Below, piece by piece: positions 43,701 through 64,000 of a DNA stretch of 64,000 bases (within the stretch, counting starts at the first letter, position 1; every line of letters starts with the position of its first letter). The notes beneath the pieces were generated by a model. That model saw only the letters and a program-made list of their open reading frames with translations. It searched no databases and was not told the DNA's origin. The stretch covers positions 36,400,714 to 36,464,713 of the forward strand of contig NC_083592.1 of assembly GCF_027579695.1 (NCBI RefSeq). Reading direction: 5' to 3'. This DNA is from Neoarius graeffei (lineage: Eukaryota > Chordata > Actinopteri > Siluriformes > Ariidae). The translations under genes and the position numbers were made by a program.

Positions 43701-44691
43701 CACCGCAGTTGCGGACATTTTGTAGCCTAAAATGATGTTATGATAAGCTTTAATAAAGGGCCCGGTCATTTGCCCCGCCCCCGGCCCGGCTCTGACTTGT
43801 TCCGCCACTGTCACTGATGTCACTGTTTGCGCTGCTTAACGACATCACGTGACGTCCACCCACTTTCGCTAACTCCACCCAATGTGTCCACCCACTTCCA
43901 GCCAGCACGGTTCAGCGCGGTTGTAGTCGAAATGCAACTCCAACAGCCCCGCTCAGCTCGACTCGGCACAGCCGCGTTTGTAGTGGAAAAGCGGCATAAG
44001 TGACATCACAATCTCAGATTCTCTCACATAATTTGTACTCGGCGTGATCTTTTAACCTCGGAGTGAGATGGCAGCGCCCAGGACGTTGTTTTTCTTTTAA
44101 AATAAAATCTGTGCACAGGTACAAATATGAACAAGCGAAGACTCGAAGATGTCTTGTATGGATATTATCTGTCAGTATAAAGAAGTTTCCTTTTGGCTTT
44201 TGTTTGCCTTTAAAGTCTTGCCTGATGATCATTACATAGCAAACATTTCTTTAAAAGAAAAAAGATTAAATTACTTTACAGTATGAATCAAAATCCGAAC
44301 AAAACTTGACTGACCAGATTTAATGGGCATAAAATAAATAAACAATAAGAAGTTTAAAAAAAGAGAGAGGTAGATAAAAGTAAGCAAATATTTAATGCTG
44401 ATTCATGATTTAAAAAAAAAAAAAAAAAACTTTGTTAAAATAGAGAGGGTTTATTTATTTTAAATAAACTAACAGCTCCTAAAGTGAGTTCCATAAAGCA
44501 GGTGTCACTTCTTCAGCACTTTTTCTCAGCTCTGTGTCCTGTTCCAGGTCACCGTCGGTCAGGCAACAGCGGCCAAGTTTCCTCGCTCTGCTCTACAGAG
44601 CCACGCTGTGTCCAGCACTAAAAGTTCCAGCCAGCCCAGGGGACAGCCGTCCTCCGCATTTCACATCCACTCCATTAAAGTAGTGGACTAA
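19745..44691 (+). CDS. poc5: poc5: centriolar protein POC5 (whole coding span, 12 coding exons)
   Basis: POC5 is a centrin-binding protein of the distal centriole lumen, needed for centriole elongation and cell-cycle progress (known for the family). Joining exons 19745-19837, 19947-20094, 21747-21851, 23468-23643, 24176-24352, 26184-26288, 31438-31617, 31694-31859, 37475-37623, 39614-39733, 39853-40041 and 44548-44691 gives 1,752 nt, 583 residues; human POC5 is 575. Diagnostic segments are [14 protein letters not shown] near residue 32, [15 protein letters not shown] near 150, three Trp-centred centrin-binding repeats around residues 180-300, [16 protein letters not shown] near 350, and the terminal HSIKVVD. 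Coiled coil is expected over roughly 175-375. All junction phases agree. One intron appears to be GC-AG, and the exon 3 donor is weak. Introns are full of transposons in both orientations, but none interrupts an exon. Confidence 0.95.
19947..20094 (+). CDS. poc5: poc5 coding exon 3
   Basis: Acceptor TGCATTAG|GAG. It encodes [19 protein letters not shown] and continues through a serine-rich stretch. The right edge is set by phase: only a phase 1 exit before GTTCGA keeps the next exon open (giving a D codon). The donor is weak, so this boundary is less certain than the others. Confidence 0.8.
20241..21265. mobile_element. TTAA-flanked palindromic MITE (copy 1)
   Basis: Long inverted arms begin AGTGCCATTCCACCATTGG and end with the inverse. 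TTAA lies on the left (20237-20240) and a mutated TCAA on the right. The arms run for roughly 300 bp, making most of the element a potential foldback. A second copy at 45152-45792 has perfect TTAA flanks. TTAA duplication fits piggyBac- or Kolobok-type transposition; the AGTGC terminus resembles that of the THAP elements at 27768 and 29547. Confidence 0.85.
20345..20711 (+). mobile_element. V-SINE type 1 nested in TTAA MITE
   Basis: Flanked by the perfect 12-bp duplication ATGATATATCAA at 20333-20344 and 20712-20723. A short segment of the GTGTGAATGTGAGTG stretch is deleted. Confidence 0.95.
21747..21851 (+). CDS. poc5: poc5 coding exon 4
   Basis: Acceptor CTCTTTTAG, donor GAAG|GTAAGG. In phase 1 it reads [18 protein letters not shown] and continues. 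Phase 0 meets a stop, which fixes the frame and the previous exon's exit phase. The region is poorly conserved between vertebrates. Confidence 0.88.
21905..23072 (-). mobile_element. Decayed Tc1-like element (family 5)
   Basis: The termini CACTGCCCGGCCAAAA and, inverted at the right end, CACTGCCTGGACAAAG define a 1.2-kb element. The TA flank is clear only on the right. The interior matches the layout of a Tc1 transposase on the - strand. Confidence 0.75.
21969..22820 (-). pseudogene. Tc1-like transposase relic
   Basis: A helix-turn-helix-like start ([19 protein letters not shown]) is followed, in another frame, by a [14 protein letters not shown] segment resembling the region between the catalytic Asps. 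It then reads [14 protein letters not shown], where a catalytic NPIENLW is expected but decayed. Several frameshifts and stops are present. Confidence 0.7.
23468..23643 (+). CDS. poc5: poc5 coding exon 5
   Basis: Acceptor GGTTTTCAG, donor TTGAAG|GTTTAC. It encodes [14 protein letters not shown] through [15 protein letters not shown] and TWSNNLK, the conserved POC5 block before the centrin-binding repeats. Enters in phase 1, exits in phase 0. Confidence 0.93.
23647..23690. repeat. (CT)n(ATCT)n microsatellite
   Basis: A pyrimidine-rich simple repeat immediately after the exon 5 donor. Confidence 0.9.
24176..24352 (+). CDS. poc5: poc5 coding exon 6
   Basis: Acceptor TTTCTGTAG. It encodes the first centrin-binding repeat, [17 protein letters not shown], and a coiled-coil stretch ending QRKDE. 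To join in frame to exon 7 (VIVNLTRAV) the exon must end at GAG before GCATGT, that is, a GC rather than GT donor. The nearby GT (GCAT|GTAATA) would put a stop in exon 7. Confidence 0.9.
24474..26089 (-). mobile_element. Tc1-like transposon family 2 (copy D), coding intact
   Basis: Starts CAGTGGTGCTTGAAAG after TA at 24472-24473 and ends CAAGCACCACTT before TA at 26090-26091. It lies in the poc5 intron between exons 6 and 7, antisense to the gene, and contains an uninterrupted transposase. Confidence 0.93.
24700..25722 (-). CDS. Tc1-like transposase, intact (family 2)
   Basis: A 340-residue Tc1 transposase with no stop or frameshift. I start at [10 protein letters not shown], the position equivalent to MARTKE in the sister copies; the open frame runs 26 codons further upstream through the untranslated leader. 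Residues about 1-110 carry the paired helix-turn-helix DNA-binding domain. The catalytic residues are D153 (WTDETK), D244 (QQDNDPKH) and E279 (NPIEMLW), spacing DD34E. Residue 160 is Cys in ELCGLNEK where sister copies have Phe, a possible lesion near the first Asp. It sits antisense within a poc5 intron and is the only open copy of the six in the window, so it is the best candidate source for family 2. Activity is unproven. Confidence 0.9.
   Translation of the reverse strand: MVQTKEISEDLRKSVVDAHQAGKGYKTISKEFGLHQFTVRQIVYKWRKFKTIVTLPRSGRPTKITPRVRRVIVGEVTKDPRVTSKQLKASLTLANVNVHESTIRRTLNNNGVHGRVARRKPLLSKKNIAARLQFAKDHVDKPKGYWKNVLWTDETKIELCGLNEKCYVWRKENAAFQNKNLIPSVKHGGGGIMVWACFAASGPGRLAIIDGTMNSELYQQIRKENVRTSVHELNLKRRWVMQQDNDPKHTSRSTKEWLKKNKVNVLEWPSQSPDLNPIEMLWKDLKRAVHVRKPTNIPELKLFCMEEWAKTPPSRCAGLINSYWQRLVAVVAAQGGHTRY
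26184..26288 (+). CDS. poc5: poc5 coding exon 7
   Basis: Acceptor TTGGCCTGCAG, donor GAGGAG|GTGAGC. It encodes 35 residues, [19 protein letters not shown] then [13 protein letters not shown], the second Trp-centred centrin-binding repeat. Phase 0 at both ends. Confidence 0.95.
26645..27153 (+). mobile_element. Harbinger-like MITE carrying a MADF-type start
   Basis: The left end AAAGGCCAATTTATGCT and the inverted right end AAGGGCCTCTGCATGCTC form weak terminal repeats, with CGCAGATAGC-type subterminal repeats on both sides. Inside, an ATG at 26880 opens [20 protein letters not shown] and stops at 26963. That matches the first helix of MADF/Myb-like accessory proteins of PIF/Harbinger elements (inference). 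It is nonautonomous. Confidence 0.65.
27157..27605. mobile_element. Palindromic MITE with AGTATCTCACTG termini
   Basis: Terminal repeats AGTATCTCACTGGGCTGCGA and, inverted from the right, AGTATCTCACTGCGCTGCGA. A second internal palindrome around 27168-27320 has arms ending in GACTAGTTGGAGACACAAC and its inverse. Noncoding; superfamily unknown. Confidence 0.75.
27768..28441 (-). mobile_element. TTAA element with degraded THAP exon (Kolobok-like)
   Basis: TTAA at 27764-27767 and 28442-28445 flank inverted termini AGTGCATAT. A THAP-like exon is carried on the - strand. TTAA duplication together with a THAP-domain transposase is characteristic of Kolobok transposons (established knowledge), so this is probably a deletion derivative of one. 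Confidence 0.7.
27938..28111 (-). pseudogene. Partial THAP domain
   Basis: The frame opens [20 protein letters not shown] and continues through [19 protein letters not shown], matching the first half of a THAP zinc finger: the CxxxxC pair, FPKD and the conserved Trp. After VYT the similarity ends. The second CxxH pair and the AVPT box are missing, consistent with an internal deletion. Not a functional gene by itself. Confidence 0.65.
28645..29120. mobile_element. MITE with TAAGTCGCA subterminal repeats
   Basis: Both ends contain motifs of the type ACGTCGCACCGGA...AAGTCGCA, and the right end reads GACTTATAGTCCGAAAAATACG. The left end is the diverged inverse. The interior is AT-rich and noncoding. 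It looks like a widely distributed DNA-transposon MITE; I do not assign a superfamily. Confidence 0.65.
29171..29534 (+). mobile_element. V-SINE type 1 (5' end slightly short)
   Basis: Flanked by the perfect 15-bp duplication AAGTGCTCTTAAAGT at 29156-29170 and 29535-29549. About 9 bases of the usual head are missing. Confidence 0.95.
29853..30120 (+). CDS. THAP-domain exon in a TTAA element (partial)
   Basis: The ATG at 29853 opens [20 protein letters not shown] and runs through a complete THAP zinc finger, a DNA-binding fold of the C2CH type. The zinc ligands are C5, C10, C53 and H56; FPRD is at 23-26, W33 is present, and the closing AVPT box is at residues 86-89. All hallmark THAP positions are therefore conserved. 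At residue 89 the frame runs into the foldback MITE at 30121, adding unrelated codons before a stop at 30219-30221. The exon could be the first coding exon of a Kolobok transposase, or a remnant of a THAP host gene. The perfect TTAA-flanked termini favour the transposon reading. It lies sense in a poc5 intron; a splice donor within or after it is not obvious. Confidence 0.7.
30121..30310. mobile_element. 190-bp foldback MITE
   Basis: Nearly perfect palindrome with termini AGTGTTGCCAGATTGGG and its exact inverse. The arms are about 85 bp each. It disrupts the THAP exon immediately after its AVPT box. Confidence 0.88.
31198..31260. mobile_element. Tc1-like terminus fragment
   Basis: CTACCAGTCAAAAGTTTGGA is the terminal repeat of another fish Tc1-like family. 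Only one end is visible. Confidence 0.55.
31438..31617 (+). CDS. poc5: poc5 coding exon 8
   Basis: Acceptor TGTTCACCAG, donor GCGGAG|GTAAAA. It encodes 60 residues including [17 protein letters not shown], the third centrin-binding repeat, and [15 protein letters not shown], strongly conserved with human POC5. Phase 0 at both ends. Confidence 0.97.
31694..31859 (+). CDS. poc5: poc5 coding exon 9
   Basis: Acceptor TGTGTTTCAG, donor CAAG|GTAGGC. The preceding intron is only 76 bp. It encodes [19 protein letters not shown] then [20 protein letters not shown], the most conserved POC5 segment. Exits in phase 1. Confidence 0.97.
32091..33691 (-). mobile_element. Tc1-like transposon (family 6)
   Basis: Termini CAACCCCGATTCCAAAAAAG and its inverse (CTTTTTTGGAATCGGCGGTTG, slightly diverged), flanked by TA at 32089-32090 and 33692-33693. 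Complete at both ends, with one near-intact transposase on the - strand. Confidence 0.92.
32306..33328 (-). pseudogene. Tc1-like transposase, one nonsense codon (family 6)
   Basis: A 1,023-nt frame from [14 protein letters not shown], 340 codons, the normal family length. The helix-turn-helix includes [19 protein letters not shown]. The catalytic positions are SDESKFE (first Asp), QHDNAKPH (second Asp) and SPIENI (Glu). The only visible lesion is TGA at 32483-32485, directly after SPIENI where Trp (TGG) is expected; the frame then continues to an SQW end. It removes about 60 C-terminal residues. Confidence 0.9.
33809..34082 (+). mobile_element. tRNA-derived SINE-like element (second superfamily)
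   Basis: The head GGCCTAGTGGTTAGCGTGTC resembles an A-box, with a diverged B-box about 40 bp later. The body is unrelated to the V-SINEs. It is flanked by the perfect 14-bp duplication ACAGAGGGTCTTTA at 33795-33808 and 34083-34096. Confidence 0.75.
35195..36073 (+). mobile_element. 5'-truncated L2-type LINE
   Basis: The + strand encodes [52 protein letters not shown] and [13 protein letters not shown] (after a frameshift). This is the C-terminal end of L2/Rex1-like reverse transcriptases. The 3' end is GGGATAAATAAAGTTTTGTC, as in L2 elements. A short 3' UTR of poly-T/AT-rich sequence precedes it. It splits the Tc1 transposase at codons near its C-terminus. Confidence 0.82.
36074..36648 (-). 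pseudogene. Tc1 transposase, C-terminal half
   Basis: It begins abruptly at [14 protein letters not shown]-equivalent codons and runs through [14 protein letters not shown] and NPIEMLW to RCAGL, where the LINE interrupts. The catalytic triad is present, but the DNA-binding half and the last 20 residues are missing. Confidence 0.85.
36687..37283 (-). pseudogene. Penelope-like reverse transcriptase fragment
   Basis: The frame contains [43 protein letters not shown] and [20 protein letters not shown]. The catalytic YVDD and the AMGSPVSP motif are diagnostic of Penelope-like elements rather than LINEs or retroviruses. After [13 protein letters not shown] the frame loses similarity (the expected GIY-YIG endonuclease is not present). 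It covers roughly the palm region only. Confidence 0.85.
37327..37357. repeat. (GTCT)n microsatellite
   Basis: About six GTCT units at the junction between the Penelope-like fragment and the right Tc1 end. Confidence 0.85.
37475..37623 (+). CDS. poc5: poc5 coding exon 10
   Basis: Acceptor TTCCTTCAG 90 bp after the Tc1 end, donor GAGGCA|GTAAGA. It encodes the serine/proline-rich [18 protein letters not shown] and so on to NTEDMEA. Enters in phase 1, exits in phase 0. Low conservation is expected here. Confidence 0.92.
38131..38494 (-). mobile_element. V-SINE type 1
   Basis: Flanked by the perfect 13-bp duplication TGAGCTGATCAGT at 38118-38130 and 38495-38507. Ten bases of the GCGGACACGGGG stretch are deleted. 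Confidence 0.95.
38732..39418. mobile_element. hAT-type MITE with nested SINE
   Basis: An 8-bp duplication GTTTAGGA at 38724-38731 and 39419-39426 flanks termini CAGCCTTTCTCAACCAGGG and, inverted, CAGCGTTTCTCAACC. This is the classical hAT signature. It contains no transposase. Confidence 0.85.
38831..39202 (+). mobile_element. V-SINE type 1 nested in hAT MITE
   Basis: Flanked by the perfect 12-bp duplication AATTAAAATTCC at 38819-38830 and 39203-39214. Confidence 0.95.
39614..39733 (+). CDS. poc5: poc5 coding exon 11
   Basis: Acceptor CTCTGTTGCAG, donor CGACAG|GTAAAA. It encodes 40 residues from [17 protein letters not shown] to TSSLRQ, a low-complexity linker. Phase 0 at both ends. Confidence 0.92.
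39853..40041 (+). CDS. poc5: poc5 coding exon 12
   Basis: It encodes [20 protein letters not shown] then [20 protein letters not shown], strongly conserved with the human C-terminal region. The acceptor is TTCTAGCAG, a NAGNAG site, so the exon may begin at 39853 (with an extra Gln) or 39856. Donor ACTCAG|GTATCT, phase 0. Confidence 0.95.
40042..41491. other. poc5 intron segment, no element recognised
   Basis: Part of the last poc5 intron. Apart from a (CT)n run at 40744-40772 I see no repeat family or coding sequence. Confidence 0.5.
40744..40772. repeat. (CT)n microsatellite
   Basis: Fourteen uninterrupted CT units. Confidence 0.92.
41492..41865 (-). mobile_element. V-SINE type 1
   Basis: Flanked by the perfect 12-bp duplication ACACTAAAATTT at 41480-41491 and 41866-41877. 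Confidence 0.95.
41915..42525 (+). mobile_element. Nonautonomous element carrying a RecQ-like helicase fragment
   Basis: Termini TAGCCTGGGC and, inverted from the right, TAGTCTGGCT are enclosed in a 9-bp duplication CCACTGTGT (41906-41914 and 42526-42534). An 8-9 bp duplication would fit hAT or MULE. The interior carries an ATG-initiated helicase-like segment followed immediately by the right arm. Confidence 0.65.
42158..42364 (+). pseudogene. RecQ-like helicase N-terminal fragment
   Basis: Sixty-eight codons. [18 protein letters not shown] precedes [20 protein letters not shown], then [16 protein letters not shown]. The Q-motif-like KTEQKAALE and the Walker A PTGFGKS are the start of a RecQ-family ATP-dependent DNA helicase. 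After QLAP the similarity ends in SRRIRQRKE and a stop, so motifs Ia-VI are absent and the peptide cannot be a helicase. It could be captured host sequence or the 5' end of a helicase encoded by the parental transposon; some Academ and Kolobok groups are reported to encode helicases (family knowledge). Confidence 0.7.
42750..43996. mobile_element. MITE, Harbinger-like (copy 2) with internal insertion
   Basis: Same family as 6818-7500: terminal TGGCCCTTTTCCACTAC, TAA duplication at 42747-42749 and 43997-43999. Relative to copy 1 it has about 570 extra bases at 43244-43817. Confidence 0.85.
43244..43817 (+). mobile_element. Inserted fragment with hAT-like coding remnants
   Basis: Absent from copy 1 of the host MITE. 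The + strand contains [10 protein letters not shown] and, later, [12 protein letters not shown], the latter resembling the C-terminal dimerisation motif of hAT transposases. Two direct copies of a 165-bp block (43295-43460 and 43541-43703) beginning CGTATGCCCTTCAAATAATG flank that motif. Terminal repeats for the insert itself are not clear. Confidence 0.55.
44548..44691 (+). CDS. poc5: poc5 last coding exon (13)
   Basis: Acceptor CTGTTCCAG. It encodes [20 protein letters not shown] to [10 protein letters not shown] and stop TAA at 44689-44691. The HSIKVVD terminus is identical to that of human POC5. Confidence 0.97.
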   Translation, partial: VTVGQATAAKFPRSALQSHAVSSTKSSSQPRGQPSSAFHIHSIKVVD

Positions 44692-44697
44692 CACGCG

Positions 44698-44714
44698 CAC
44701 ACACACACACACGT
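44698..44714. repeat. (CA)n in poc5 3'UTR
   Basis: A short CA dinucleotide run just after the poc5 stop codon. Confidence 0.8.
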
Positions 44715-44853
44715 ACTGAACACCATCCTCTCACCGAATCGAGCTGTATGTTGAATAGGCGAAAACCTATTTGAGAATCAGGGCTTCTTGTTTTAAAGGT
44801 TTTATATTGTCCATTCAGGTGTACATTACATTTTTTTGTTTTTCTAACGATTT

Positions 44854-44859
44854 ATTAAA
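44854..44859 (+). other. poc5: Candidate poc5 polyadenylation signal
   Basis: ATTAAA about 165 nt after the stop, followed by a T-rich stretch. A canonical AATAAA occurs only at 45809-45814, beyond the TTAA MITE and close to the ankdd1b stop, so the nearer signal is preferred. Not verified. Confidence 0.4.
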
Positions 44860-45151
44860 CCTTTTGTACGTTTTAAAATATTTTTATATTTTTAATACTA
44901 ATGAATTTTGAGATACGCCTTTTATTTAATTCATGGTATTTTGTCGTCACTGTGTGGCAGTTTGCCCTTGATGTATGATGCGATTATTTTCAGCAGCGGC
45001 TTGTGGGAAGTTAAGTCAAACGTTTGCACAATTTGGAGATTTTGTGAGTTGGTAAAATGAATGTGAATCGTTGATTTGAAGAAACAGGTATGTTTATTAA
45101 TGTAACGTCACGGTGCATGAAGTAAAATTGGAGACTGCTGTTGCTTGTTAA

Positions 45152-45792
45152 AGTGCCATTCCACCATTGGATGTATTCTTTGGCATAAAATACAATATAT
45201 TTTGACAACATATATAAATGGTATCACTAGATAGAGAAATCTTTTAGCTTCAAAATGATATATCAAACATAATTTTTTGACAACGACAAGTATATTAATT
45301 TTGCGACCAGAGTCACCTACCCTTTTAATTTCCGCGTGTGATGTCATCGGCAGGTTCCCCTTCTTGTGTACCACGTGACGTGTGACGTGGCACATATTAT
45401 CAGCAATGGCGGATAGAACGCAATAAAAATAATACCAATAAATCTAGCTAATACCAATAAATCTAGCTAACTGAAAGATTAACTCAAAATTTTTCGCAAT
45501 TTTTTTTGGCCCCCATATACGAGGAGAAATGACTCTCTCACTTTGGGGGTTTCCTGGTCTAAAAATAGACCGACACGTGGTACACAAGAAGGGGAACCTG
45601 CCGATGACATCACGTTTCACTACCGCGCGGAAATTAAAAGGGTAGGTGACTTCGGTCGCAAAATTAATATACTTGTCGTTGTCAAAAAATTGTTTATCAT
45701 TTTGAAGCTGAAAGATTTCTCTGTCTAGTCATGTTGTCATAAAATATATTGTATTTTATGCCAAAGAATACATCCAATGGTGGAATGGCACT
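45152..45792. mobile_element. TTAA-flanked palindromic MITE (copy 2)
   Basis: Perfect TTAA at 45148-45151 and 45793-45796. Termini AGTGCCATTCCACCATTGG and the exact inverse. It lies between the convergent 3' ends of poc5 and ankdd1b. Confidence 0.9.
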
Positions 45793-45842
45793 TTAAGGCT
45801 CTGTGTGAAATAAAGTATTTTGTACATTCAGTTTCCAGGCTT

Positions 45843-63921
<18,079 letters not shown>

Positions 63922-64000
63922 CTGTAGCACTAGAGCAAAGAAGCAAATGACGAATAAACCGAGCCATTTATCTTAGTTGTTTAGGCTGTCTTCATCAATA

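Noticed and set aside
45809-45814. AATAAA as the poc5 polyadenylation signal
   Set aside because: It lies beyond the MITE and only about 30 nt from the ankdd1b stop; the ATTAAA at 44854 is closer to the poc5 stop. Not excluded, but not preferred.

Overview
The window is a piece of teleost fish nuclear genome. Two spliced vertebrate genes are embedded in a dense, nested landscape of fish-type repeats: tRNA-headed V-SINEs, many Tc1-like transposons, MITEs, and LINE and Penelope-like fragments. The repeat mix would suit a siluriform (catfish) or similar Tc1-rich teleost, but that placement is inference and was not checked. No bacterial genes, CRISPR arrays or genuine tRNA/rRNA genes were seen.

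Layout. Positions 1-19094 are intergenic and almost entirely repeats: a full-length but broken non-LTR retrotransposon with a perfect 13-bp target-site duplication (2257-5595), V-SINEs, a Harbinger-like MITE nested in a SINE, an intact Tc1 transposase gene (11935-12957), a decayed Tc1 of a second family, and a Tc1 interrupted by a LINE that itself carries two SINEs. From 19170 comes the promoter region of poc5 (centriolar protein POC5), with a near-palindromic X-box and a CCAAT box. poc5 then runs on the + strand to 44691. I resolve one 5'UTR exon and 12 coding exons encoding about 583 residues. Its introns carry a second intact Tc1 transposase (antisense, 24700-25722), two TTAA-flanked elements each carrying a THAP-domain exon, and a Harbinger-like element that contains both a Tc1 and a SINE. 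They also hold a Penelope-like reverse transcriptase fragment, an L2-type LINE fragment, and a small element carrying a RecQ-like helicase fragment.

From 45843 to the right edge the - strand carries ankdd1b (ankyrin repeat and death domain protein 1B). Fourteen exons are visible: eleven ankyrin exons of 93-105 nt, all phase 0; a death-domain exon; and two C-terminal exons. The first exon(s) lie beyond position 64000. poc5 and ankdd1b are tail to tail, their stop codons about 1.15 kb apart with a TTAA-flanked MITE between them. The human orthologues are also convergent neighbours (established knowledge), which supports both identifications.

The two host genes are not known to act together: POC5 is a centrin-binding centriole protein, while ANKDD1B is a poorly characterised ankyrin/death-domain adaptor. 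The most unusual signals are TE-borne gene fragments: a RecQ-like helicase piece, THAP exons in TTAA elements, a repeated exon-plus-splice-donor module in three hairpin-ended copies, and a MADF-like start in a Harbinger MITE. In the host genes, a GC-AG intron and an X-box in poc5 stand out.
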